A DNA stretch of 64,000 nucleotides from Microvelia longipes (lineage: Eukaryota > Arthropoda > Insecta > Hemiptera > Veliidae). The translations under genes were made by a program, and so were the position numbers. Positions 12,311-24,850 of the stretch are shown here, one piece after another. The stretch's first letter is position 1, and the number at the start of each line of letters is the position of its first letter. The stretch is taken from assembly GCA_018340805.1 (NCBI GenBank), contig JACMZG010001908.1:44428665-44492664 (forward strand). The letters run 5' to 3'. Below the pieces are notes generated by a model. That model was not told the origin of the DNA. It worked only from the letters and a program-made list of their open reading frames with translations, and did not search any database.

Positions 12311-15300
12311 CTAATCGTCATCATCATCAAAAGGATTACCAGGACTATGCTGATTACCAGAGCTATGCTGATTACCAGAACTATGCTGAATACCAGGACT
12401 GTGCTGATTACCAGGACTATGCTGATTTCTTACTTTAGTTTCTCTGATTTGATCTGACTTTAGTGTTTCATCTTGTTCCTTTGTCCTCTCCCATATCTCT
12501 TTTTTTAATTCTTCCAAATTTTGTTCTAAACTATTTACTTCATCAATTCTATTTGCTAGCTTTGCTTGTTTAATATAAGACCTGATGATATTCATTTGCT
12601 CTATAAGGGGATCTTCTCTCTGGTCAGCCCTGCTGGTTTGGTCAGTAGGTACCCAGCCTTGGCCCATACTGACCACTTCCTGCTGGTTCAGCACATCCTG
12701 TCCATTGGAAGATGGTGTTTCACTCCATGCCAGAGAGGACTGCCTTTGTTTCATATCATATTGTCTCCTTCTTTCGACCTCTTCTTGCACTTTTTCACTA
12801 AAAATTAATATTTATTATTAAAACAGAAAAATACCAACAAATTTGGATTTGATATACTTTTATTTTTATGACCAATCAAAATGTCATTTATAATGTCACA
12901 CTAGTAAATTATAAATGAAAATCTCAATAATAATTTTCAATTTTTTTGGCTCGATTCTAATAGCTGAGCTAAGTGCAGTATGACCTATCCCACTTTGCGA
13001 GTGATTGCTGTTAAAACTTATAACAAATAACATTTTATTGATCTAAAAACACAGCATAGGTAGGTAAAAAAGATATTGTGTGGATTGAAAGCATTTTTTA
13101 GTTATTTATATATTATTAGGCATAGTGACACAGTGGATTACCAGAGATATTTACCTGCGTCTCTGTTGTTTATACGCAAGCTCTTGCTCTGTTGGTAAGT
13201 TAGGTAGGGATAGTAAGTTAGTGCAGAGATACGATGTGTGAGCTGTTCTGATACCAGAGCACAGCTTCCCTTCCACTGTTCCTTCCTTCTTAATCCCGAT
13301 TCCTTTTATTTTATCACTAAAACATAAGTAACAAAATAAAGTAGAATCAACCTCAGCAAGCCTTGCCTTAGGAACCTAGTTAGTGTTCTGACCGGTCACT
13401 GTAGATAAAATAAACATCTTAATACTTTAGGCATAATCTCAGAGGCTAGCTGCCCCATGTGTGGGGATTATGAGGAGACAGCCTTTCACTTGCTTGCAGA
13501 GTGTGAGGCCTATACATCTCTTTGTACCCGCATATTTGGCGTAGGCCTCTTGTATGAAGAGGAGCTTTCTTCTCTTAGTTGGAGAGATATCCTACAATAT
13601 ATCAACCTTTCCAAGAGGTTCTTGGTAGAGGTGGTGTAGACTAAGGAATCGGGGCTGGCAAGAAGGGCCAAACAACATGGCCTATTTGCCTGGCTTTGCC
13701 TCCCCACCCTATTACTACTACTACTACTAAAGCAGAATCAACAAGTGGGGCTTTCAGGCCTTCCCTCATCCTCAGAATGTACAAGTTGTTAAATTTATAC
13801 AGCCAGGCACAGACCATGCTCAATGCTGCTTAACTTTAATGATCTAACACAAATCATGGATATGCTTCTCCTATTGAAATGAAACTTGGCGTACTTATCT
13901 ATTACATAAAGGTACACTTGTACCAAATTTTAACTCATAAAAAGAATTATAAAACTGTAGAGACAGAGCCCTCGCTCTAGGTATTTTTATCACTTACTGA
14001 GGGCTCTCACTTTTAATTGAATTATGTAAATTTAATGTAATTTAAAAAAATTTACAGTGGAAATAAATATTAGGAGGTACACCGAGATACAAGTCTTGAC
14101 GTACACCGAGATACAAGTCTTGACGTACACCGAGATTAACTAAAAGGTAAATAAATTATTTAGTACTATTACTAAGAGATTTCTTTCTTTTAACTCTTAA
14201 TTAGTTCTAAGCCTGGTAAAGACTTGGACCACTCAAGCTAATAAATAAGAAGAAACATCTCACCTAATAGTATCGATACTTTCTGCAAGTTTTATCAGTC
14301 TCACTCTTAATAATTGTGCATCTTTTAAATTGTACTTGGACTCTCCAGCACTAAAATAAAAATCATTTTATACATATATTCTATTCATTAATATACATAC
14401 ATACATATATTCTATTCATTAATATACATACATACATATATTCTATTCATTAATATACATATACATCGAGTTATGCTCTACTATGGTTGGGCATATCATT
14501 ATATTAAGAACCACATACTAGTATGGGCTCACTCTTCATCCAGCGAAAGAGTGTTCATTGCACAGAAAAAGATCATTAGGAAAATATACAAAGTTAGGTT
14601 GCCAAACTCAGCAAAACCTTTGTTCATAAAACATGAAACCCTAACAATGCCTTCTATTTTGATTATGGAAGCATGTAAATTTGCTTGCAAACTTAGAATA
14701 ATACTATATATAGAAGGAGCACTACTGATAACACGAAAGGCAATTCACTGGTGGACTTAAGTAATGCTGCCACCCTAACAATATAAAATTTTCTTGTAAA
14801 AAAAGTTGGCAATACTTCCTGTTGATGAATTATTATGGTCCATTATTAATTAATGATTGATTATTCATAAAATACTAATATAAATATCGGTGCATTACAA
14901 TATTTTAAGCATTTTAAATTGTAGTTTAACGTTTTTAATTAAAATTATATTAAAAGTAGTCCTCGTCAACTAAATGTAGATTCTTGTATTCCGCCACCCT
15001 TTTGCCATCTAAGACTGGTTTTATTAAATACTTAGCACATGTTTTAAGTTATTATAACTGTCCTTTACAATCTTTCTTAATTAATGGATATTTATGACAC
15101 ATATTTAAAATAATATTTTGTTGTTAGGGTGGTACCCCTACTTAAGACCACCAGTCAACCGGCTTCCATGTTATCAGTAGAATTACATTGTGTTTACGGT
15201 CCTGTGCTCCTTCTATATTAGTATTATTCTAAGCTTGCAAAGAATCTTTTCAAACCCCAAAAGTAAAAAATAAGAATCAATATACTCTTAGGAATAAGGA

Positions 15301-18300
15301 TAATTTTATTTAATTATACAGCAGGACAAACTTATTAAAGAAATCTCCTCAATATTTCAATGTTGAGTGCTTTAATAAGTTACCCCAATCTGTAAGAAAT
15401 GCACAGTCAACCAGTATCTTTGATAAACATTTAAAACTATTACTATCAAAATATGCATTTTATTGTGTATGAAAGAATTTATGGCTCTATTTAGTTGAAA
15501 TATTTGCATGTCATTAGTTTTTATTTGTCATTAGAGTGCCCAATGTGTTTTTTTTTATGTTATGTTTTATGTATTAATTTATAATTATTTATGTGAAATG
15601 ACTTGTTATATCTCTGTTTAAGAGCTTGTGTAATAAATAAATAAATAAACTAGACAGAAGCAGTAAAAATAGATACAGAGTAGAGCTCTATACACTCCTG
15701 AGAATCAGTATTAGCTGACAAAATAATTTACCAGGAGATATGAATGCTATAATAAAAACTGGGAAAAAGTATAGCAGATGACCTCACATGAATATATAAA
15801 CTAATCTGAATTAAATGAAACTAACAGAATCATTTAGACAGTTAGATAAAACATACTTACTACAGAGAGTCATACATCCTCAGGTAGCAAGTCAAGTGTT
15901 CCTCAGCCTCTGTTCTAGACTCAACTAGTAAATTGTAAATTTGTCCCATTATTGGATTACAAGCTATAATTTCTTTCTTTCTTTCTCTCATTTCTAAAAG
16001 CTAAAAAACAAACTTATATTATCAACAATAAAAATCGGGAATGGGGGTACCTTGAAACTTTCCTATGTAAACTTGAATCAGAATTTTTGGCAAAAACAAA
16101 ACATTTCTTACATAACTACGGTATAAATGAGGAAAAGTAACTACTTTAGTACCTATTGCAAATATGTACTTAACATATTTAAATAAAATAAACCTGACTC
16201 TATGTTAGAGTCTGACCAACCACAGTGCTAATGGGTCAGAGTGAGAATCTAACCAACCACTATTAGCACGATGTTTGGTACGTATTTCAGATTTTAGATA
16301 AAGGATTGCAGACAAACAGGAGACTAACAGTTGTTTAAGCATCACTTTATCAGATACTTGAAATGTTTAGAGACTGTACTTAATGTTTTCCCCATAATAC
16401 TAGCATGAATATAAGTAGTACATAATCACTGCATGGTTAATAAAGTAAATACTGACCTGTAAACAATGTATACAGAGCCTGAGATGCATTTCATTAGATT
16501 GACTTGAATTATCGTTGCACAGCACAGGTCTACCAACAATTCTTCCTAAACAAAATAAACTACAAGTTGATATAATCAAAAGACAATAAAAACAATATAA
16601 GTTGCCTCAATTATTCTTCCTGCATTTTTTTGTTGACGCACCTACAGATAAAACTACAAAACAGTTTTTTATGTATGAGGACTCTTTGTATAAAGTTTTG
16701 AGTGTTCAATTTAGGTTGATTAATAAAGACGACTGTATACTTAAAAATATAGTATTACAATATTAATTAATGCTTAATTACAATAGCAAATAATTGCAGA
16801 ATTTACCACTAGCTAATGAGTGAAAGATACAACTGAAACTTGAATAAACAGGTTGCCGAGGATTGGTAGGAAGGAGTATGAGTTAGATGGAGTTGGGTAT
16901 CGAGGTAGACGTCGTTCTAAGGGTTTTACAAAAGGGTTTACCGATTACGAGTTCGTGACACTTTGGATTCGTCTTACCTCTGTGTGCATTCCTACCTGAT
17001 ACAATCTCTTATTCCTACGACATTCCTATGCTAAACGTGGACCGAAAAACTAAGCCAGCGAAGGGTAGTTGTAAACGTTGACGCACCAACAATCTTAACT
17101 ACTGAATGGATTTTTGTTTTGTCTGATGCCCTTTTACATTCATTCATCAATAAATACGATATTCATAATTTTTATGTTGTACAGACCGCAGTAAGCAGAG
17201 CTTGTGAGCAGTATATTCAACATGTAGAAACCCTTTACAGCTTTGTCTATAACACCATGGTAAAAAACAAAAAAGAGAAACAGTTGTTTCTCAACATTAA
17301 CAAACATCTGTAGATGTTTGTTTTATGTTTTATGCTATCCTCTATGGTGTCATGACTCACCTGCCTTTTTTTATTAATATTTTCTTTATTGAATAATATA
17401 AATTATGTATAATATCAAAACTTCTTAATATAATACATAGAAAATAAAATTGTTTTACTTATTAGCAATAATTTCAAATAAAAGAAAACAAAAATGAATG
17501 AATGATTTCTGTATATAAAGATATATCGCATAATATTTCATGTAGATAATACTTATAGCTAGATAGTTTAAGATAGATGTATGTATGTTTATTTATTTTT
17601 GTTTTATTTCTGTATTTGAAGTTATTAATAAAACAATTATGTTTTATAATTATGTTAGAAAACGTACTCTTTGCTATAAGACATTAGTCTTGAGCCACAA
17701 AGAGGCGTTGTTGTTAATCATTTGTAGAATTGTATTTATTTATATTATTCTAATTATTCATTTATTGTACTATTTTATTTATTTATTTTACCAGTATTTT
17801 ATTTATACCTATTGTATTTATTGTTATATTTATAAATTATTGCTTTTATGGTTATTTTTATTTGTTATTAATTATTTATTATTTTTATTATTATTATTGT
17901 GTATTTTTAATGTTATATGTGGTTTATGTTATGGTTATTTATTTTATTTTTTTTTTACTGTTTATTGCTTAGTGATTTTAAATAAATTTCGTACTGTTTA
18001 TTAATCAAGTATTTTTTGATTGTGTTTTTATAAGTTATTTTTGCCTGTCTAACGACTTATACCTAATTATTGTTGATGTTACTTTATTATACAGTAACAT
18101 TTCTCACTCTGAAGGTTTTAAAATTCTAAAATATTACCTCAGAGTTTGTTTAGCTGTAAAAATTCCATCAATCTCTTTCCTCCTTCAATTGATTTCTATC
18201 CTCACAAACAATCCATCCCTTACTCTTTAGACGTCAGAGGAACGAGAATTTGTTCCAACAAAGCCTTCCTAGATAAGTACATCATTTACTTAACAAATGC

Positions 18301-21300
18301 CCTCCTCTCTCGTGGATACTCTTCTAAAATTGTTCAATCCAAATTTACCGCCTCATTAAACCCACACAACATTCCTTCTGTCCACACTAACTCTGAAACG
18401 CCTCGCCTTTATACTAACTACTATCCTAGCCTTCACAGCCTAAACCAATATCTTAAAGGAGGATTTAACAATCTGACATCCCATCCCTCCGCCACTGGAT
18501 TCCGATCCAAACACCCATCTGTCTGTTACTTTCAGGAAACCTCCCAACTTACGTAACATCTTTGTCCATACCAAACCTTCTTCTTTCACAGCTAGGATCG
18601 CAGATGTGATGCAAAGTTTTTTGAGGACATTTTAAAAAAATGTTCAAAAAGATTCCCAAAATAAAATTTAAACAATTTAAAACTTTGTAAAAACTCTGTT
18701 GATTAACTAGACTAATAAGAACATTTAATAAAATGACAATACTTACTAACAGTATCAAAAGGCATGAAACGGGAACAATTATTACACATGATTCCACCGC
18801 ATGTTCTGCAATGATGTTTACGCTTGGCTAGATGAAACTGACTGGCACAGTCAGGACAGCGTGTTACTGTTGTGCCATCCATCCACGGAACAATATCTTG
18901 TTCCCAACCTAATCATAATTAGCACATAATAGTAAGTAAAAACAAAATGTTAAGAAAGACAATGAAATCAGGACAATGTAACTAATGCAATGTAACTGGT
19001 GTAATATAACTAGTGCAATATAACTGGTGCAATGTAACTTTGCAATGTAACTGGTGCAATGCAACTGGTGTAATATAATTGGTGCAATGTACCAGGGTGT
19101 ACAGTGTAGGTGTATGTAGTTCATGTTAATGTTTTTCCTTCTGCAGGAAAAATGTCCCCGCAAGGATCCACTTCTTTCCCATTCTAATAATTATAACTAT
19201 TCTCTTATAAATAAATGTTTTACCTTTTTTCTTAATGAGATCCGAAGGCAGGTTATCGAGAAGTTTTTTCAACCTTATTTCAATTTGATTAGAAGGACCA
19301 GCTAAATTTTCCTGCCTTTCCTTTCTCAAGTTTTTGAAACATTCTGTGTGCTTTGTACAGATACCTAAATCAATAGATTCAACTGATAAATAAATTTACA
19401 AATTTAAATTCATAAATTAAATTAAGTTTGAAAAGAAGGTGAGAGCTCTTAAAAGGACTAAATAAAAATAAACAAATGATGGGTAACAGAGGCGTAGCCT
19501 CGACAGAGGTGCAGTCTCCACTGAGGCACTTTGTTGTTGTTTTACAATTATTTGTTGTTACACAAATTTGCCATGTTTTTATTGAATTTTCATCACCTTG
19601 GCAAACAGGCAAATTCTGCAGGCCTTTAGGGTTCAATATGGCTTGTAACAGCTTGGGAAAACATGAGAGAATGTCAACTGGTCCATAATTTTTATGGACC
19701 ATTTTTAAAAATAGGGGTAATTTTGCTAAGATTCAATATTTCTGAATCTTAAGAAATATAATCTGAAAAATATAATCAGTTTGAAGAAGGGAGGATGAGC
19801 GTAGCAAATATGATGCGATGAGGAAAAGTTCCGAGGTACCCCATACCCGATTTTTGTTCTACTATAAAAAATTATATATGAAAGAATATATATATTTAGA
19901 TTAATTCCCTTGACTTGGTAAGCTCGGCTACACCTTGGGAACCAACAAATAAGTCTCTCGGCTTATCTCGAGACACAACATCCATGATTCTTTTGGCTTT
20001 CACCTTCAGGAATCGACTTCATTGCTCTGGGAGTTATAACTAACATTGCTTTTTTGGTGCATAAGTAACTATAACTTGTAGTCCTGCCTAGCCATTCTTA
20101 GGATAACTTTGATTAAATTTAAATAAAAGTTATCTTTACCACCTTCAATAGTTGAACTTCCACCCAAAAATGTCAAAAAAAGCATTAAAACATTGTTGCT
20201 TGAGAAAGCCCACTATAATGTTAACAAATTTTTAGCTGATAATTTAGTAATCCCACCTTAAATGTTAAGTGTTTCTCATGTAATGTTATGCTTTTTTTTT
20301 AATCAAGTTTGTTATTCAGGTTATGCTGGTTTATGCAGTCTATTAAATAATTTATAATCAATTCGTTTTCTTGTTTTGTTTTTTTCATTTAATTGTAAAA
20401 TTTTGACAATTGAGAAACTTTGTAATAAAGTAACCTCAAGTATGTAAATAAATAAAATAAATCTATTATGCACAAGTGCATCTTTATAAGGCACCAGGTT
20501 ATAAGAGACAAATATAATTCTTACCTATATGCAGGTTAGGCTCATATTCAAAACTTGTATTCAAATTACTAAATCTCCCCTGCTGACATAGTGATGGTTT
20601 TTCAGGAGACCCATTGGGCTTTAAAAATTTCTTTTTAGCCTTACCAAATAAATCTGAAAAAAAAAATTAAAATACAAAACATTCAATAATGAAACAGTAA
20701 AAATGTAATTTTTTGGTCAGGTATTATGAGAATAAATATGAGATGAGAAATTGTTTATGTTTATGTGCAGTTGATGTGAGGAAAGGATAGCGAATCCATC
20801 TTTGACGAATTTATAAATAACTCGGAGGCCAGGATAATGGGTTGTAAAAAGGTAAAAGGATGGAGGATCAGGAGGCCGTACTGGTCTAGTATGAAGAGAA
20901 GCTGAAGTTTGAGAGTTAACTATGGAAGGGGGTAGCCACAGGAAAGAAGAGAGGTTTTGATGGGACCAATGTAACAGTCCAGGATGGTTTTAATGGAACA
21001 AATCCTGTTACCTCTGATGTCAAGGGAAAAAGGATTGGATCTTTTCTGGGAATAGGGATGGCAACTAGAGAAATGTAGGTATTGTTGAAGGTTGGTTGGT
21101 TTGATGTGGACACTCGTTTCCAGTTTGCCACCCTGGAGATAGACGTTCGCATCGAGGTAGGTACCATGGGACTGGGAGTATTCAGAGGTGAAACAGAGGC
21201 AGGAGAAAGAGTTCAGGTCTGAAAGGAATGTTTTAAGGGAGGGTAGGCCACAAGTCCACAGAAAAAAATGTGTCGTCAATAAAACGACGCCATAGGAGAG

Positions 21301-23834
21301 GTTTTAAGGATTGGGACTCAAGGAATAAGGTTTCTATCTGTCCCATGAAAATGCCAATCTGCTTCCTAAACCTCCTATTATTACATAAATATCACATTTA
21401 TAGCTCAATATTAATTGTTAGTAAGTTAAAACATGTCTTAAAATATATCACTATAGTTGTATAAAAATACACTTCTTTATTTTTTTTATTGAACATTGAA
21501 ACTTATTTTTTTTTTTTATATTTTTTATAATTTTATTTAGGCTCTATAATGTGACCTAGGTTTTAGCTGTTGAGAGTAAAATATTAGCCAACTATGGAAA
21601 CTTTTTTTAAAAGACTTAGTTACTTTTTTATACATCAGATGGAAATTATTTAACAAAACAGGTCTATAAAATGTATGTGATGTTGACAATACTTTTTACA
21701 ATAGGAAACATTATATTTAGAACTATTTCTCAGTTATATTACTTACAGGATTGCATTAGTAATATGAAATACTACATTTATAATAAATGCTTAAATGCTT
21801 AACAGACCGTGTTTGGTACAAGTCTTCAGTAGGAAATTGAATAGGAAATTTGAAAATAATTGTAAGAAGCTTTTATGTAATTAATTAAAGGATTTAAGAG
21901 TTGGAGAGCTCCCCCTGCCCAAAAAGAAAAATTATTGGGAAGAAATCCTGTCAGGTTTTCTTCTTTGTTAAATATTCTTTTATGGACTTTACTATAATTT
22001 ATTTAGTTAAATAGTTTCTTTTATAATATTTTTTTAAAATAACACAGCGTTTTTATTTTTTATAACATGTTATGAAAATTATACATTTAAAATAATTAAT
22101 AAGATTTTTAACATTCTAAAAGATCCCTTAAAATAAAAATTTAAATCCTGAAAATTAGTACGTTCACACACACTCTAGATCCGCGGATCGTATAGAATAC
22201 GTACACAATACGGTCAACTAACTTCACGGTTCTTGCAGCGTATTTGTTTAGTCGATCGAGTGATAACTGATCCCGCCAAAACATGGCGTCTTGTTTAGTG
22301 AACCTTCACTTTTGGTTATAAAGAAGTTTAAAACAAAAAATATATTTAATTAAATTGTGATTCTTTGCGTAATAATAAAGTTACACTAAAAAAATAATAT
22401 TCCAAAAGTTATTTGATCAAAAAGGGTTATATAGAAGAGAAATAAAGTGAAATAAAAGTTCGACGAGAAGGTTATCCGTTAAATACGATCGTCTCTAAAG
22501 GTACACACACAAAAAGACAGCGTATCGGGGGATCCATTTAGATTCCATCTGCCTAGTTCTAGCGTATGCGATCGGATCCCCTCCGCATGGTTCATACAGC
22601 TTAAATTACCGTATTGAGAGATCGTACTCTATACGATACGCTGATCTAAAGTGTGTGTGAACGTACTAAATGAAGAACTAATTAGTTTATAGATGCCGTA
22701 CAAGGTGAACTGACCTACCTCTAGTGGAGAAACGGTGAACTTGAAGCAGGCTCATCTAAAACCGTGGGGGTCGGATGCGTGTAATGTTCGATGTCACTAA
22801 TGTGCAATGGAGCTAAAATATTTTAAAAAATTTCAAGGTTGTCAAACATAGGCGATGCAGCTAAAGGGCGATGTCACTAATGTACGATTGGTCTAAACTG
22901 TTTTTTCATATTTTTTGCTAATTCGAGCAAAATTACATGAAAACATAATAAAAAAGTATGTTTTCCTGTAGGTTTTAGCGAATTTTCAAAGGATTGATCC
23001 CTCTAAAAATATTAAAAAATAGTCTGGTCAATCCTCGCCTACGGCTCAGAACTAAATAAAAATGAACTTGTCAACGGACTTCTATTTTGCTGCCTAGTGA
23101 CATAAATAACTATTATCTATGGTTGATCCAATGCAATAGGAAATAATAGAAAAATATAAAAATAGAATAGAAGAGAACATTTTTATTATAGTTACAGTAT
23201 TTTGGCCAAATAATATATTTCTAACAATTTTCCATGAGATATTTACCTAATTTATTAAACACCAGAGTCGCAAAAGTCTTAAAAAATGGTTGTCAAGAAT
23301 ATGCGATAGAGCTAATCAGCTCTCTTAGAAAGTGGTGGGGGATTAGCTAAAATAAACATTAGCGACATCGACTATAAGACGCATCGTAGGTGATCCATCT
23401 AAAACAGCTTATTCCGGGGGAGTTGACATCTGTGTCCCGCGCCCCCAACCCTACTGTATGAATTTCTACATCACTTTAGATTGAATATTTCCAGCCTATT
23501 AAAGTTAATTAATACTGTCCCGTTAGGCATTGAATATCTTTGTTTATTTAGGTTTAATTCAGAATGGATTGGGGGTCCGATTGTTTATAATGTCGCCCCA
23601 TGGGTACTTTTATAGAATAAGGACCACCAATAGAGGGTGCCTTTTCTATAATTATTGTTCCATTCAAGTGTTGATGCTATAGCTGAAATCATTACCTTTG
23701 AAAAGACTTTTGTAGAAATCTTGCTCAGCGTGCTGCTCTTGAAAGTGCAACAGAAGTTCATCCTGACTAAAGAAATCTATCTTACAAACTGGACACAAAA
23801 AGCCCTCCAAATTAGAAACATTTGATTCATCCAT
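12311..23834 (-). CDS. Rbsn-5: Rabenosyn-5, FYVE-finger Rab effector (complete, nine exons)
   Basis: Rabenosyn-5 is a PI3P-binding Rab4/Rab5 effector that acts in early-endosome tethering and recycling. Exons on the minus strand: 23834-23696, 20653-20525, 19364-19224, 18908-18747, 16545-16457, 16000-15861, 14350-14264, 13316-13155 and 12797-12311 (stop TAG). All phases agree and give 511 residues, close to the roughly 500 expected in insects and shorter than the vertebrate protein. Residues 12-35 form the N-terminal C2H2 finger (C14, C17, H30, H35). The FYVE finger has eight cysteines (154, 157, 170, 173, 178, 181, 215, 218), the basic patch KRKHHCR and the upstream W at 145. Residues 413-451 form the helical Rab-binding hairpin (PLIEQMNIIRSYIKQAK), present once where vertebrates have two. 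The C-terminus has five NQHSPG-like repeats (474-503) and then NPF plus five Asp, a ligand type for EHD proteins. The start is the only ATG before the finger. Confidence 0.94.
12335..12424 (-). repeat. Coding 18-bp repeat, five copies, in rabenosyn-5
   Basis: Five units encode NQHSPG or a close variant (IQHSSG, NQHSSG), directly before the C-terminal NPF. Confidence 0.9.
13440..13740 (+). mobile_element. 3' end of an RNase-H-bearing LINE, with 3' UTR and CTA tail
   Basis: The plus strand encodes CPMCGDYEETAFHLLAECEA and RIFGVGLLYEEELSSLSW, the zinc-knuckle-like end found after the RNase H domain in Jockey/R1-type LINEs. A TAG stop at about 13639 is followed by a 3' UTR (GGGCTGGCAAGAAGGGCC) that ends in a CTA repeat. 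It sits in a rabenosyn-5 intron, antisense to the gene. Confidence 0.75.
13800..13950 (+). repeat. Short interspersed repeat, copy 2
   Basis: AATGCTGCTTAACTTTAA, then ATTGAAATGAAACTTGG and AAAGGTACACTTGTACCAA match 4480-4690. Confidence 0.5.
14071..14137 (+). repeat. Short tandem repeat, 27-bp unit, 2.5 copies
   Basis: GTACACCGAGATACAAGTCT plus TGAC. In a rabenosyn-5 intron. Confidence 0.8.
14371..14465 (+). repeat. Tandem repeat, about 32-bp unit, three copies
   Basis: TATTCTATTCATTAATATAC plus ATACATACATA. In a rabenosyn-5 intron, just upstream of the exon at 14264-14350 in gene orientation. Confidence 0.8.
14473..15655 (+). mobile_element. CR1/Jockey-like LINE 3' part, split by an inverted repeat
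   Basis: The plus-strand ORF 14473-14760 reads HILVWAHSSSSERVFIAQKK, then IIRKIYKVRLPNSAKPLFIK and LTMPSILIMEACKFACK, the post-RT region of such LINEs. About 15360-15470 (CFNKLPQSVRNAQSTSIFDK and LLLSKYAFYCV) is the usual C-terminus. The tail is TAAATAAATAAATAAAC near 15640. The interval 14740-15240 between them is an unrelated hairpin insertion. Confidence 0.75.
14678..15243. repeat. Long imperfect inverted repeat inside a LINE
   Basis: Left arm 14678-14790 and right arm 15121-15243 pair over TTGCAA, CTTAGAATAATACTA, TATAGAAGGAGCA, CTACTGATAACA and TGGTGG-CTTAAGTA, ending in CCACCCTAACAA. The right arm has about 30 bp that the left lacks. The outer part of the left arm is LINE coding sequence. 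Confidence 0.75.
17340..18060. other. T-rich low-complexity intron sequence
   Basis: Runs of TTTAT and TTATTA with no motif. A long open frame here encodes only I/L/Y/F-rich sequence and is not credible. Part of a rabenosyn-5 intron. Confidence 0.7.
18140..18610 (+). mobile_element. Penelope-like element fragment, RT thumb region
   Basis: The plus strand encodes YPHKQSIPYSLDVRGTRICS and AFLDKYIIYLTNALLSRGYS, the block after the palm in Penelope-like RTs. After a one-base shift near 18530 comes RKPPNLRNIFVHTKPSSF, the conserved PPNLR-type motif. No GIY-YIG domain is seen. It lies in a rabenosyn-5 intron. Confidence 0.78.
18972..19095 (+). repeat. Minisatellite, 15-bp unit, about 8 copies
   Basis: Unit AATGTAACTGGTGCA with small changes. 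It lies between rabenosyn-5 exons 3 and 4. Confidence 0.85.
20880..21290 (-). mobile_element. Penelope-like element fragment, opposite orientation
   Basis: The minus-strand ORF shows YLDANVYLQGGKLETSVHIK, PTNLQQYLHFSSCHPYSQKR and PFSLDIRGNRICSIKTI, covering the palm end and thumb of a Penelope-like RT and overlapping the same region as the 18140 copy. The two differ enough to be separate insertions. It is in rabenosyn-5 intron 1-2 territory. Confidence 0.8.
22156..22668 (+). mobile_element. TA-inserting MITE, family F1, intact copy
   Basis: Ends in TA + GTACGTTCACACACACT and AGTGTGTGTGAACGTAC + TA. The element is about 510 bp with GC-richer termini (CCGCGGATCG, GGGGGATCCATTTAG inside) and no ORF. 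It is in rabenosyn-5 intron 1. Its middle supplies the empty-site sequence for the nested insertion at 56490. Confidence 0.83.
22670..23460. other. Intron sequence with a weak, degraded inverted repeat
   Basis: CATCTAAAAC, CGATGTCACTAATG and ACGCATC-like words occur at 22755-22815 and again inverted at 23340-23405. It may be an old TIR element, but divergence is too high to delimit. Confidence 0.3.
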
Positions 23835-24063
23835 TGCCTTACTTAAAGACGTTCTGATAACAAAATTAAATAGTATCAAAGGCGCTGTGCATACATGTAA
23901 CAGAAAAACTACAAACTTTTAATTAAACGTTTTCAAATTTTAAAGATGTAGGAAGGAAAAAATGGCTTTTCTGCAAATAATCGTGAGCGGGTAGAAATCA
24001 TTGAGAAGAAAATACTACGCTTTTACCAGCGGCTAAGCAGCAATATATTCTTATCGAAATTTC

Positions 24064-24380
24064 CATAGAGATATATACTAGAGGGGGCATAGCCTATTTC
24101 AATACATTAAGGGCCCTGATACATCATTTTGGGACTTTCAAGGGCTCTGTGTAACCTCATTAAAACCTCTTCTCAAGCTAAGATGAGGTTATAATAAATT
24201 AATTTGTTTTGGCTTCCTGCACATTTTTTGTGTTTTGATTTATATTTTCAGCGTTCTACTATATAACTCACTGTTATTTTGTTCTGTGCCTTCGATTATT
24301 GATAGTCGAAGTTGGTTAGATTATTTTTTCGATGTTTCAAAATTCAACCAATAGAGCCCCTCTAGTAATATATCTCTATG
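24064..24380 (+). mobile_element. hAT-like MITE, copy A
   Basis: Terminal inverted repeats CATAGAGATATATACTAG and CTAGTAATATATCTCTATG bound a 317-bp element without an ORF. The flanks GAAATTTC (24056-24063) and GAAATCTC (24381-24388) are an 8-bp target duplication with one change. It lies between the divergent starts of rabenosyn-5 and ABHD2. Confidence 0.85.
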
Positions 24381-24644
24381 GAAATCTCTGATAAAAATAC
24401 CAACCGTAAAAGTTGAAAAGTACTTGTGTAGCGTAATTATTTCTTGATTTTTTAATTAATATATTTCATTAATTCAAGATAGTTTTATGCCATTTAAGAG
24501 TTTAACTTGTAGAATCGTAAAAATTAAGGTAAAACAATAAATAGTTAAAAACAAAAGTATTTATAATAGTACCGCAATACACATACCCTGCCAATTGTGG
24601 CTAAACAAACCTGAGTTAACTTTATCTCTATGTTTCTTGGTCAG

Positions 24645-24850
24645 ATAACGGCACAAGTTCAAGAACAAATGCAAAGTATGTAATATTTAATTCATTCATT
24701 TTAGTGATTTCTGTGCTATTATATTTCTCAGTCTAATATTTCTTACCTTTCAGGTTGATCTCTACAAGTCACAATGTAACAATTCAAGATTTGAAGACCG
24801 GCAGAAGAATTTCCATGATATCATTTGATCATACATCGGGGGTGTGGTAA
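24645..24850 (+). other. Two exon-like segments upstream of ABHD2 (UTR exons or a small unknown gene end)
   Basis: A TTTCTTGGTCAG acceptor precedes 24645-24679 (ITAQVQEQMQS), which could end at a GTAATA donor. A CTTACCTTTCAG acceptor precedes 24754-24850 (LISTSHNVTIQDLKTGRRIS, then MISFDHTSGVW and TAA). The two join in frame. An AATAAA lies 4 nt after the stop (24855-24860). I cannot identify the peptide. It may be ABHD2 leader sequence that happens to be open, or the last exons of another gene. Confidence 0.25.

Noticed and set aside
17585..18004. 139-codon hydrophobic ORF resembling a membrane protein
   Set aside because: T-rich low-complexity intron sequence with no motif and biased I/L/Y/F content.
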